64,000 nt of DNA from Kineococcus xinjiangensis (GTDB taxonomy: Bacteria; Actinomycetota; Actinomycetes; Actinomycetales; Kineococcaceae), in NCBI RefSeq assembly GCF_002934625.1, contig NZ_PTJD01000001.1:124001-188000 (forward strand), read 5' to 3'. Every line of letters starts with the position of its first letter. Position 1 is the first letter of the stretch. Below, in pieces: positions 35,225-42,485 of the stretch. The notes below the pieces were generated by a model. That model saw only the letters and a list, made by a program, of their open reading frames with translations. It made no database searches and had not been told where the DNA came from. The translations under genes were made by a program, and so were the position numbers.

Positions 35225-35256
35225 CGAGGGCGCCGGGGATCACCTCGGCGCCCTCG
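35225..35256. terminator. Terminator of the gluABCD operon
   Basis: CGAGGGCGCC (35225-35234) is perfectly complementary to GGCGCCCTCG (35247-35256) with a 12-base loop, 15 bases after the gluD stop and 55 bases before the recX stop. It can serve both convergent units. Confidence 0.8.
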
Positions 35257-35310
35257 TCCACGTCCGAGGAGCCGCAGGTCGAGCGCTGCTGCGCGCGGCG
35301 CCGTGCCGGG

Positions 35311-35910
35311 TCAGAACTCCGGCACGGCGTCGTCGCCGCCCCCGGCGCCGCCGACGTCTCCCTCTTCCGCCAGGGTTTCGCGGACGACCCGGTAGGCCAG
35401 CCCGGCCCCGTAGCCCTTGCGCGCCAGCATGGCTGCGAGGCGCTGTGCGCGCTTGGCGGGTTCCACGCCCCTGGTCGAGCGCAGCTTCCGCCGGACCAGC
35501 GCGCGGGCCGCGGCCTCTTCGTCCTCACCGGTGACGGTCTCCAGGGCGGCGCGTGCGGTCTCGTCGTCGACGCCCTTGCGGCGCAGGTCCTGGGCGAGGG
35601 CTCGCCGGGCCAGTCCCTTCGTCTGCTGCCGGGAACGCACGAGCATGTCGGCGAAGGCGGCGTCGTCGATCAGGCCGACGTCGGTGAAGCGGTCGAGCAC
35701 GGCCTCGGCGACATCGGCCGGGACGTTCTTCGTCGCCAGCTTCTCGGCGAGTTGCGCACGGCTGCGGGGAGCCATCGTGAGCTGGCGCAGCACGACAGCG
35801 CGCGCCACCGCGACGGGATCCGCGTCGGCGTCCTGCGGCTCGTCGGGGGGCGCGTCGCCCCGCCGGCGCCGAGACCCCCGCTGGGGAGTCTCGGCGCCGG
35901 GGTTGCTCAG
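35311..35910 (-). CDS. recX: RecA regulator RecX, probable CTG start overlapping recA
   Basis: Modulates RecA filaments. The three-repeat RecX fold is clear from [19 protein letters not shown] to [12 protein letters not shown]. The only in-frame ATG/GTG/TTG is GTG 35808, which has no ribosome site and cuts off the conserved DADPVA before VARAVVL. The frame is open upstream to a CTG at 35910 that overlaps the recA stop (CTGA) and follows GGAGGT by six bases. Starting there gives 199 residues, a normal actinobacterial length. I therefore prefer CTG 35910. A 15-bp hairpin lies within codons 5-16 of this extended frame. The extension is basic and disordered (RGSRRRRGD). Confidence 0.8.
   Translation of the reverse strand: MSNPGAETPQRGSRRRRGDAPPDEPQDADADPVAVARAVVLRQLTMAPRSRAQLAEKLATKNVPADVAEAVLDRFTDVGLIDDAAFADMLVRSRQQTKGLARRALAQDLRRKGVDDETARAALETVTGEDEEAAARALVRRKLRSTRGVEPAKRAQRLAAMLARKGYGAGLAYRVVRETLAEEGDVGGAGGGDDAVPEF
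35865..35898 (-). promoter_or_regulatory. 15-bp hairpin at the recA-recX junction
   Basis: GGCGCCGAGAC plus CCCC (35865-35879) pairs with GGGG plus GTCTCGGCGCC (35883-35898), with one bulged A at 35887 and loop GCT. On the recA transcript it begins nine bases past the recA stop. It resembles the recA-recX terminator known in E. coli and would limit recX to a small fraction of recA expression, but here it lies inside the extended recX frame. Confidence 0.8.
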
Positions 35911-36941
35911 AAGTCGACCTCCGCCTCAGCGGGGGCGTCGACGCGCGGGCCCACGCCGAGCTTCTCCTTGATGCGCTTCTCGATCTCGTCGGCGAGGTCG
36001 GGGTTGTCGCGCAGGAAGGCCCGGGCGTTCTCCTTGCCCTGGCCGAGCTGGTCGCCCTCGTACGTGTACCAGGCGCCGGCCTTGCGGACGAAGCCCTGCT
36101 CCACGCCCATGTCGATGAGGCCACCCTCACGGGAGATCCCCTGGCCGTAGATGATGTCGAACTCGGCCTGCTTGAACGGCGGGCTGACCTTGTTCTTGAC
36201 CACCTTGACGCGGGTGCGGTTGCCGACGGGGACGGTGCCGTCCTTCAGCGTCTCGATGCGCCGGACGTCCAAGCGGACGGAGGCGTAGAACTTCAGCGCC
36301 TTTCCACCCGTCGTCGTCTCGGGCGAACCGAACATGACGCCGATCTTCTCGCGCAGCTGGTTGATGAAGATCGCCGTCGTCTTCGAGTTGCTCAGGGCGC
36401 CCGTGATCTTCCGGAGCGCCTGCGACATCAGGCGGGCCTGGAGGCCGACGTGACTGTCGCCCATCTCGCCCTCGATCTCGGCGCGCGGCACGAGGGCCGC
36501 CACCGAGTCGATGACGATGATGTCGAGCGCGCCGGAGCGGATCAGCATGTCCGCGATCTCCAGCGCCTGCTCACCGGTGTCGGGCTGGGACACCAGCAGG
36601 GCGTCGGTGTCCACGCCCAGCTTCGCGGCGTAGTCGGGGTCGAGCGCGTGCTCGGCGTCGATGAAGGCGGCGATGCCGCCCGCCCGCTGGGCGTTGGCCA
36701 CGGCGTGCAGGGCCACGGTCGTCTTACCGGACGACTCGGGGCCGTACACCTCGATGACCCGGCCGCGCGGGAGCCCGCCGATGCCGAGGGCGACGTCGAG
36801 GGCGATGGCGCCGGTGGGGATGACCTCCATCGGCGCGCGCACTTCGTCGCCCAGCCGCATGACGGAGCCCTTGCCGAACTGACGGTCGATGCTGGCGAGT
36901 GCGGCGTCGAGGGCCTTCTCGCGGTCTGCAGGAGCGGGCAT
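35907..36941 (-). CDS. recA: Recombinase RecA
   Basis: Strand-exchange protein and SOS co-protease. The 344-residue protein is complete, with Walker A GPESSGKT (67-74), the L1 region [22 protein letters not shown], the [21 protein letters not shown]2 region and an acidic end AEAEVDF. There is no intein, unlike M. tuberculosis. ATG 36941 follows AGGTGAGGAC. A perfect LexA box lies 167 bases upstream. It is co-transcribed with recX. Confidence 0.98.
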   Translation of the reverse strand: MPAPADREKALDAALASIDRQFGKGSVMRLGDEVRAPMEVIPTGAIALDVALGIGGLPRGRVIEVYGPESSGKTTVALHAVANAQRAGGIAAFIDAEHALDPDYAAKLGVDTDALLVSQPDTGEQALEIADMLIRSGALDIIVIDSVAALVPRAEIEGEMGDSHVGLQARLMSQALRKITGALSNSKTTAIFINQLREKIGVMFGSPETTTGGKALKFYASVRLDVRRIETLKDGTVPVGNRTRVKVVKNKVSPPFKQAEFDIIYGQGISREGGLIDMGVEQGFVRKAGAWYTYEGDQLGQGKENARAFLRDNPDLADEIEKRIKEKLGVGPRVDAPAEAEVDF

Positions 36942-37107
36942 GTCCTCACCTCGGGTTGAGCGGCCGACTCCTCGGCCTGCGTCTCGTTCGTCGGTTCCTC
37001 TCCGACACCCCCAGACGCTAGACGGCACCTCCGACACGACCCCCGGACGCCGGGAGGCTGTGCACGGAGCGCTGCCGCTGGGCCCCTGTGGAGTGGTCGA
37101 GCGTATC

Positions 37108-37121
37108 CGAACACGTGTTCG
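37108..37121. promoter_or_regulatory. LexA box of recA
   Basis: CGAACACGTGTTCG is a perfect palindrome of the actinobacterial SOS consensus. On the minus strand it is followed directly by GGATACGCT, a plausible extended -10 (TACGCT, 37105-37100) for recA. Confidence 0.9.
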
Positions 37122-37231
37122 AGGGCGAGTGGCCGCGCCCGGCGCGTCGCCGGGCGCCGGGGCTCGCGCGGCCACCCGCCCCACGGGCGCGCACCCGCCG
37201 CCCGTCGGCGTCGGGGTGGCGGGGCGCCGCG

Positions 37232-37711
37232 TCAGGCGGGGACGCCCTCCACCGCGCGGCGCAGCTCGGCGATGTCGATCCTGCGCATCCCGAAGAGCGC
37301 CTGGACGAGCCGCTGCCCGGCCTCCCCCCGCGCCGAGGCCAGCAGGTCGGGCAGCTCCGTCGGCACCACCTGCCAGGAGACGCCGAACCGGTCCTTGAGC
37401 CAGCCGCACTGCGCCTCCTCACCGCCGTCGGTGAGCGCGTCCCAGTAGTGGTCGACCTCGGCCTGGTCCGCGCACATGATCTGGAAGGAGACGGCCTCGG
37501 AGAAGGTGAACTGCGGGCCGCCGTTGAGGGCGACGTAGCGCTGCCCGTCGAGGCTGACGTCGACGGTCATGACGCTGTCCTCCCGGCCGGGCATCCCCGG
37601 GCCGTAGCGGGTCACGCCGAGGACCTCCGAGTTCGGGAAGATCGACGTGTAGTGCTCGGCTGCCTGCTCGGCCTGGTCGTCGAACCACAGGCACGGGATC
37701 GTGGTGGGCAT
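37232..37711 (-). CDS. VOC-superfamily protein (PhnB/3-demethylubiquinone methyltransferase-like)
   Basis: A 159-residue glyoxalase-fold protein of the PF06983 group: [24 protein letters not shown] at the start, [26 protein letters not shown] in the middle, [20 protein letters not shown] towards the end. Despite the database name these proteins are not methyltransferases; their reaction is generally unknown. It starts at ATG 37711 and is divergent from a methyltransferase. The gap to recA downstream holds the recA SOS box. Confidence 0.87.
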   Translation of the reverse strand: MPTTIPCLWFDDQAEQAAEHYTSIFPNSEVLGVTRYGPGMPGREDSVMTVDVSLDGQRYVALNGGPQFTFSEAVSFQIMCADQAEVDHYWDALTDGGEEAQCGWLKDRFGVSWQVVPTELPDLLASARGEAGQRLVQALFGMRRIDIAELRRAVEGVPA

Positions 37712-37818
37712 CGCTGCGTCCTCTCTCTCCTGGGATGCGGGCCCGGTGCGGGTCCGCTCACCGGTGCAGACCGCGGGCGCGGCGGGAACTCATCGCCCGC
37801 GCGAGGTGGAGGTCCGGA

Positions 37819-38349
37819 ATGACGGGCAGCGGAAGGGCACCGGCGCGCCTGGTCTGGGCGGTCGACCTGCTGGGAGTCCGGCCGGACGACGAGGTCCTGG
37901 AGGTCGGCTGCGGACGCGGCGTGGCGGCGGAGCTCGTCTGCCAGCGGCTGGGCTCGGGGCGCCTGACGGGCCTGGACCGCTCCGCGACGGCGGTGGCCGC
38001 GGCCGAGGCGCGCAACGCCCCGCACGTCGCCGCCGGACGGGCGCGCTTCGTCAGGGCCGCACTGGGCTCGGCGGATCCGGCCTCGCTCGGGACGTTCAAC
38101 GCGGTCCTCGCCGTGAACGTGAACCTGTTCTGGACGGACCCCGCCGCGACGGAGCTGGACCTGCTCAGGCGGCTGCTCGTCCCCGGAGGGCGGCTCCTGC
38201 TCGTCTACGAACCGCCGTCGCGGGACCTCCTGGAACGGCTCGACACCACGGTGACCGGAAACCTGCGCACCGCAGGGTGGTCCTGCCGGTCCCGGCGGGG
38301 TGGGGGCGAGGCGCCCCTGCTCGGCGTCCTCGCCACCCCTGCGGGCTGA
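37819..38349 (+). CDS. Class I SAM-dependent methyltransferase, small
   Basis: A 176-residue methyltransferase with motif I VLEVGCGRGVAAE and the following LDRSATAVAAAEARN acidic loop. Motif IV (FNAVLAVNVNLFW) and a C-terminal VPGGRLLLVYEPP complete the fold. ATG 37819 has GGAGG seven bases upstream. The substrate is unknown; similar proteins act on small molecules. An upstream ATG at 37735 is open but lies in the divergent promoter region. Confidence 0.8.
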   Translation: MTGSGRAPARLVWAVDLLGVRPDDEVLEVGCGRGVAAELVCQRLGSGRLTGLDRSATAVAAAEARNAPHVAAGRARFVRAALGSADPASLGTFNAVLAVNVNLFWTDPAATELDLLRRLLVPGGRLLLVYEPPSRDLLERLDTTVTGNLRTAGWSCRSRRGGGEAPLLGVLATPAG

Positions 38350-38414
38350 CGCGGCCCGGAAGTGTGACGGCGCGGACGGGGCTTCTCAGGCGGGGCGGGC
38401 CAGATGGGGCGCCC

Positions 38415-38591
38415 TCAGTCCATGCCGCCGATCATCGCGGCCAGCAGGGCTGCCAGCGCGCCCGTGCCGGCGACGAGGACCCCGAGGCCCGCCAGGGCGG
38501 CACGCGCCACCCCGAGGCGGGGCCGCAGCAGGACGGCGGCCGCTCCGGAGGCGACGAGGACGAGGATCATCGCGGTAAAGGTGAACGGCAC
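38415..38591 (-). CDS. Small two-helix membrane protein
   Basis: A 58-residue hydrophobic protein. GTG 38591 is preceded by GGGGAGG six bases upstream, the strongest ribosome site in the neighbourhood. Two membrane helices (FTAMILVLVASGAAAVLL and ALAGLGVLVAGTGALAALLAAMI) are joined by a basic loop RPRLGVARA. The reading frame extends upstream without homology. I do not recognise a family. It is convergent with the methyltransferase. Confidence 0.6.
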   Translation of the reverse strand: MPFTFTAMILVLVASGAAAVLLRPRLGVARAALAGLGVLVAGTGALAALLAAMIGGMD

Positions 38592-38751
38592 GGCAGACCT
38601 CCCCGCCCCGCGGCCGGGTGCCACCGGGGCCGGGCCCGATGCTGGCAGCTCCGCAGTGCGGGGCGGGGGTGCGGTCGCAGGATCCCCACCAACCCGCCCC
38701 CTCCGGACCACCCCACCGGAGGACGGAGCGTCCCCACGGACGTCCGACCAC

Positions 38752-38773
38752 GTCGTCAAGAATGGTTGACGAC
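38752..38773. promoter_or_regulatory. Operator 1 of the HTH/Clp_N operon
   Basis: GTCGTCAA-N6-TTGACGAC is a perfect inverted repeat. Its right arm contains the -35 element TTGACG (38766-38771). Confidence 0.8.
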
Positions 38774-38795
38774 AGCATGGTCGTCAACTTACATT
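38766..38795 (+). promoter_or_regulatory. Leaderless promoter of the HTH/Clp_N operon
   Basis: A near-consensus -35 TTGACG (38766-38771) and -10 TACATT (38790-38795) are 18 bp apart. The start would be at 38802-38803, which is the ATG itself, so the message is predicted to be leaderless. Confidence 0.75.
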
Positions 38796-38801
38796 GACGA
38801 C
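38780..38801. promoter_or_regulatory. Operator 2 of the HTH/Clp_N operon
   Basis: Identical arms GTCGTCAA-N6-TTGACGAC, centred 28 bp from operator 1. The -10 lies in its spacer and right arm, and it ends one base before the ATG. Confidence 0.8.
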
Positions 38802-38802
38802 C

Positions 38803-39039
38803 ATGCCGGAGCACGAGCAGGTGCTGGAGGACAGCACCGCCCCCGACCCCGCGATCGGACTGCGGGGCGTCGCCGCACTGCGGCGCCTCGCCGAGCGCCT
38901 CGAGGACCTCCAGGTCGACAGCGCCCGACGGCAGGGGTGGTCGTGGTCGGAGATCGCCGCGGCACTCGGGGTGTCCAAGCAGGCGGTCCACAAGAAGCAC
39001 GCGGCGCGCCTGACGGCCGCCGGGGACAGGAGGACGTGA
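38803..39039 (+). CDS. Small helix-turn-helix regulator
   Basis: A 78-residue DNA-binding protein with an N-terminal helical segment (LRGVAALRRLAERLEDLQVDSAR) and an HTH near residues 45-66 (SWSEIAAALGVSKQAVHKKH). ATG 38803 directly follows operator 2; no ribosome site is present, in line with a leaderless message. Its stop overlaps the next ATG (TGATG). The twin operators on its own promoter suggest autoregulation. Comparable HTH plus Clp N-domain pairs occur in many actinobacteria, without an established function. Confidence 0.85.
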   Translation: MPEHEQVLEDSTAPDPAIGLRGVAALRRLAERLEDLQVDSARRQGWSWSEIAAALGVSKQAVHKKHAARLTAAGDRRT

Positions 39040-39608
39040 TGTTCGAACGGTTCAGCAGCGCGGCGCGCCGGGCCGTCGTCGAGGCCCAGGAGCACGCCCG
39101 CGCACTGCACGCCCCCGAGGTCGGTGCGGAGCACCTGCTCCTCGCCGTCGCCTCGCTCGGCGACCCGGTCGCAGCCGCCGCCCTCGCGGACCTGGGCCTG
39201 GACGGCGCCACCCTGCGGGAGGAGGTGCAGGCGCTCTCGCGACCCGACGCCGCGGCACTGCGCACGCTCGGGATCGACCCGGACGACGTCCGGCGTCGCG
39301 CCGAGGAGGCCTTCGGCGCGGGAGCGCTGGACTCCCCCGCACCCACCCCCGCCCGGCGCGGCCCGCTCCAGCGCCTGTTCGGCCGCGACGGCGGCCACAT
39401 CCGGTTCAGCGGCGCCGCGAAGGAGGCGCTGGAGAACTCGCTGCGCGAGTGCCTCGCCCTGCACCACGACGCGATCCGCCCCGAGCACCTCCTGCTGGGA
39501 CTGCTCAGCAGCGGGCGCACGCCGGTCGCCCACCTCGTGCGGCAGGCGGGCGTCGACCCCGCCGCGATCAGGTCCGCCGTTCTCGACCGCCTCCGCGGCG
39601 CCGCCTGA
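39039..39608 (+). CDS. Stand-alone double Clp N-domain protein
   Basis: A 189-residue protein formed of two Clp_N repeats. Repeat 1 is MFERFSSAARRAVVEAQEHARALHAPEVGAEHLLLA and repeat 2 is HIRFSGAAKEALENSLRECLALHHDAIRPEHLLLGLL, joined by a Pro-rich linker. There is no Walker motif or M-domain, so it is not a ClpC ATPase. It may act as an adaptor or decoy that binds degradation tags or competes for ClpC partners. It overlaps the HTH gene by one base and has GGAGG within the HTH end. Confidence 0.85.
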   Translation: MFERFSSAARRAVVEAQEHARALHAPEVGAEHLLLAVASLGDPVAAAALADLGLDGATLREEVQALSRPDAAALRTLGIDPDDVRRRAEEAFGAGALDSPAPTPARRGPLQRLFGRDGGHIRFSGAAKEALENSLRECLALHHDAIRPEHLLLGLLSSGRTPVAHLVRQAGVDPAAIRSAVLDRLRGAA

Positions 39609-39726
39609 CGCCGCCTGCGCCACCGGCCCACCCGGCACCACCCGCCACGTCGCCGCGCCTTCCGCTGCGCCCCGGCCTTCGGCCGCCCTTGACGGCCCGC
39701 CTCGGCGACACACACCAGCGGGAAGG

Positions 39727-40197
39727 TCAGGCCGTCCCCCGGTCCGCACGGGCCGCCGCGCGGCAGTCGTCCAGCCGCTGCGCCACGAGCAGCACCCCGC
39801 GCAGCGCGCCGTGGGAGGACAGGGCTCGCAGGGCGAAGCGGGAGCAGCTCGGGGACAGCCGGCACACCGGGCGCGCCCTGCGGACCGAGACCTCCAGCTG
39901 GTAGGTGCGCACCGCACGCCAGAGGAACCGCGCCGCGACCGTGGCCGGGGCCGCCGTGTGCGGATCGGCGCCACGGGCCGTCAGGGTCAGCAGGCAGACC
40001 CGCGCCAGGCATAGCGGGGAGAGGAGCAGCAGCAGGCAGTCACCAGCGCCGGTGCAGCCCTCGCACCCGCAGTCGCCGCAGCCGTCCTTGACGTCGCGCT
40101 TGAACCGCCTCCAGCGGCCGCCCGGTCGGCGGTGGCGGTGGCGGTGGCGGTGGCGGTGGTCCACGGGCTCTCCGGTCTGCGGAACGGGAACCTGCAT
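39727..40197 (-). CDS. YidD-like membrane insertion factor with N-terminal Cys cluster
   Basis: The core at residues 92-147 (LWRAVRTYQLEVS, CRLSPSCSRFALRALSSHGALRG, RLDDCR) matches YidD, a small membrane-associated factor that assists YidC insertion. The 156-residue chain has an extra N-terminus: an HRHRHRHRHR stretch (residues 14-23) and Cys40, 43, 45 and 48 in CGDCGCEGC, with further Cys at 54, 63 and 68. Classical YidD is about 80-100 residues and sits beside rnpA and yidC, not here. This may be a paralogue with a metal-binding extension. Confidence 0.7.
   Translation of the reverse strand: MQVPVPQTGEPVDHRHRHRHRHRRPGGRWRRFKRDVKDGCGDCGCEGCTGAGDCLLLLLSPLCLARVCLLTLTARGADPHTAAPATVAARFLWRAVRTYQLEVSVRRARPVCRLSPSCSRFALRALSSHGALRGVLLVAQRLDDCRAAARADRGTA
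40127..40160. repeat. GGCGGT hexanucleotide repeat
   Basis: About five to six copies of GGCGGT within the start of the YidD-like gene, encoding the His-Arg run on the minus strand. It is prone to slippage and could form G-rich structure on the plus strand. Confidence 0.75.
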
Positions 40198-40256
40198 CCT
40201 GGCGCACCGCCGGCCGGGCGGGAGCAGCGGCGGGTGGCCCCTGCGACCATGGCCGG

Positions 40257-40790
40257 ATGGCGCAGCTGCGCACCCTGCACACCAGTGACCTCGACACCGG
40301 CCTGCGCCGGGGCGTGCGCGCCCTGCTCGACGCCGCCTTCGGGGGGGACTTCGGCGACGCCGACTGGGACCACACCCTCGGCGGGATGCACGCACTCGTG
40401 CTGGCGGACGGGGAGCTCCTCGCGCACGGTTGCGTGGTCCAGCGGCGGTTGCTGCACTCCGGGCGGGCGCTGCGCACCGGCTACGTCGAGGGCGTCGCGG
40501 TGTGCGCCGACCGGCGCGGGCGCGGGCACGGGGCCGCTGTGATGGCGGAGCTGGAGCGCATCGTGCGCGCCGGCTACGACGTCGGCGCGCTCAGCGCCGC
40601 CGACGGCGTGGGCGGTTTCTACGTGCGGCGCGGCTGGCGGCCGTGGCGAGGACCCACGTCCGTTCTGGCGCCCGCGGGGATCACGCCCACCCCCGACGAC
40701 GACGGAGGCGTGCACGTGCTGCCCGTCTCGGGCGACCTCGACGTCGGCGGCGCTCTCGTGTGCGACTGGCGGGAGGGGGACGTCTGGTGA
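40257..40790 (+). CDS. aac(2')-I: Aminoglycoside 2'-N-acetyltransferase, AAC(2')-I family
   Basis: GNAT enzyme of 177 residues that closely follows mycobacterial AAC(2')-Ic in blocks: FGGDFGDADWDHTLGGMHAL, VQRRLLHSGRALRTGYVEGV, RRGWRPWRGPTSVLAP, TPDDDGGVHVLPV, and the end CDWREGDVW. Such enzymes acetylate the 2'-amino group of gentamicin, tobramycin and kanamycin B with acetyl-CoA. In mycobacteria they are intrinsic chromosomal genes with possible wall-related roles. No transposon borders it, so this one also looks intrinsic. ATG 40257 is chosen by homology. Confidence 0.9.
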   Translation: MAQLRTLHTSDLDTGLRRGVRALLDAAFGGDFGDADWDHTLGGMHALVLADGELLAHGCVVQRRLLHSGRALRTGYVEGVAVCADRRGRGHGAAVMAELERIVRAGYDVGALSAADGVGGFYVRRGWRPWRGPTSVLAPAGITPTPDDDGGVHVLPVSGDLDVGGALVCDWREGDVW

Positions 40791-40818
40791 GGTCGGCGCC
40801 CGCGCGTCGGCGGCGCGC

Positions 40819-41649
40819 TCAGGACAGCAGGAGCCGATCCAGGCGCCGGGCGGCCACCACCAGGCCGGCGGCCGCCATGACGGCGAAGACCGCGGCGTGG
40901 CCGAGCAGGCCCCAGCCCACGTCGCCCAGCAGCAGGGAGCGCTCCAGCTGCACGGCGTGGAACAGCGGGGTGGCCTGCACCAGCCACTGCACGGCCGGCG
41001 GGTAGGTGCTCAGCGGGTAGAACGTCGCGGAGAACAGGAACATCGGCAGCACCGCGAGCTGCACGAACTCGAAGTCCGTCCACGTCCGCATGTACGTCGA
41101 GGCCGCCATGCCCACGGCCGCGAAGCCGAAGCCGATGAGGACCGCCGCGGGCAGTGCCAGCAGCGCCCACCAGGACGCGACGAACCCGGCGGCGACCAGC
41201 ACCAGCAGGAACGCCCCCGCGTAGACGGCCCCCCGCAGCAGGGCCCAGCCGATCTCCGCCACGGCGACGTCCCACGGCCGCAGCGGCGTGGAGAGCACCG
41301 ACTCGTACAGCCGGGTGTACTTCAGCTTGAAGAACACCGAGATGGTGGAGTCGAACACCGCCCCGTTCATGGCGCTCGCGGCCAGCAGCGCCGGGGCCAC
41401 GAACATCGCGTAGGGCACGCTGCGCCCGGGTTCCACCTCGATCGGGCCGACGAGCGCCCCGAGGCCCACGCCGAGGGACAGCAGGTAGAACACCGGCTCG
41501 AAGAACCCGCTGGCGATGACGATCCAGTACCGGCGGGCGGAGCGGGCGTTGCGCTCCAGCAGCCGCCACGCCAGGCCCGCGCCCAGCGGGAAGGGGACGG
41601 AGCGCGCCACGGCGCGCAGCGCACCGCCCGGGGGTGCCTGGACGCTCAC
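40819..41649 (-). CDS. ABC-2 type transporter permease, second
   Basis: A 276-residue six-helix permease of the ABC2_membrane family (NodJ/DrrB-like), with SGFFEPVFYLLSLGVGLG, FFKLKYTRLYESVLSTPLRPWDVAVAEIGWA and FLFSATFYPLSTYPPAVQWL. GTG 41649 overlaps the upstream permease stop by four bases. It forms a three-gene exporter with the next two entries. The substrate is unknown; polysaccharide, lipid or drug are usual. Confidence 0.9.
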   Translation of the reverse strand: MSVQAPPGGALRAVARSVPFPLGAGLAWRLLERNARSARRYWIVIASGFFEPVFYLLSLGVGLGALVGPIEVEPGRSVPYAMFVAPALLAASAMNGAVFDSTISVFFKLKYTRLYESVLSTPLRPWDVAVAEIGWALLRGAVYAGAFLLVLVAAGFVASWWALLALPAAVLIGFGFAAVGMAASTYMRTWTDFEFVQLAVLPMFLFSATFYPLSTYPPAVQWLVQATPLFHAVQLERSLLLGDVGWGLLGHAAVFAVMAAAGLVVAARRLDRLLLS

Positions 41650-42485
41650 CGCTGCAACCTCCTCGTCAGGGTCCGGCGCGCCACGAGCAGCCCGCCGAGG
41701 AACCACAGGAGCAGGTACGCCACGTGCAGCGCCGCCGGGCCCGCCTCGGGGGTGCCGAGGCTGAGCTGCCGGCACAGGTCCACCCCGTGCCACAGCGGTG
41801 TCGCGTAGGCGAGCTGCTCCAGGACCGGCGGCAGGTCCCGCGCCGGGAAGAACGTGCCGGAGAACAGGAACAGCGGGGTGACGACGAGCCGGAACAGCAG
41901 CATGAAGCCGGTGTCGCGCTCCTGCGTCGCCGAGAACGCGAACACCGGCGCGGCGTGCGCGAGCCCGCACAGCAGTGCCGCCGGCAACGCGAGCAGCGCC
42001 CACGGCGAGAGGACCGCGCCCAGCAGGGTCGCGACCGCGAGGAACACCGCGGCCGTGGCGAGGATGCGCACCGCGATGAACGCCATGTGCCCCAGCAGCA
42101 CATCGACGACGGTGAGCGGGGTGGCCAGCATCGCGTGGTACTGCCGCTGCCACTTCACCGCGGCCATGACGGGGAAGGTGGACTCCCCCACGCCCGTCTG
42201 CATCGCCGTGGCGGCCAGCACCCCGGGGGCGACGAAGGCGACGTAGGCGACGCCCATCGCCGGTCCCCCCGGCCCCGCGTCGACCAGCGCCCCGAGGCCG
42301 AAGCCCATCGAGGCGAGGAAGAGCACGGGAGCCAGGAAGGAGCTGATGGCCGAGCCGAACCAGTTGCGGCGGTAGTTCACCAGCCAGAAGGAGAACGCCC
42401 GTCCCGCCATGAGACCGGGCCGCGGTGGGCGCGCGGGCGCCGCGGATCCGCGCTGGGAGGCCGTGCCGGCCGTGGCGCCGCCCAT
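41646..42485 (-). CDS. ABC-2 type transporter permease, first
   Basis: A 279-residue permease homologous to the neighbouring one: FLAPVLFLASMGFGLGALVD, MAAVKWQRQYHAMLATPLTVVDVLLGHM, LFLFSGTFFPARDLPPVLEQL. ATG 42485 overlaps the ATPase stop by one base (TGATG). The two permeases probably form a heterodimer. Confidence 0.9.
   Translation of the reverse strand: MGGATAGTASQRGSAAPARPPRPGLMAGRAFSFWLVNYRRNWFGSAISSFLAPVLFLASMGFGLGALVDAGPGGPAMGVAYVAFVAPGVLAATAMQTGVGESTFPVMAAVKWQRQYHAMLATPLTVVDVLLGHMAFIAVRILATAAVFLAVATLLGAVLSPWALLALPAALLCGLAHAAPVFAFSATQERDTGFMLLFRLVVTPLFLFSGTFFPARDLPPVLEQLAYATPLWHGVDLCRQLSLGTPEAGPAALHVAYLLLWFLGGLLVARRTLTRRLQR

Noticed and set aside
36000-36941. Intein in recA, as in M. 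tuberculosis
   Set aside because: The RecA chain is continuous at 344 residues with all motifs at normal distance.
38754-38760. Divergent minus-strand promoter using the left arm of operator 1 as -35
   Set aside because: No -10-like hexamer is present 16-19 bases further along the minus strand.
39040-39056. TTCGAACGGTTC at the start of the Clp_N gene as another LexA box
   Set aside because: The spacing between half-sites is wrong (one base instead of four) and it lies in coding sequence.
40127-40160. GGCGGT repeat as a G-quadruplex regulatory element
   Set aside because: Runs are only GG; it is explained by the His-Arg codons of the YidD-like gene, and nothing else supports a regulatory role.
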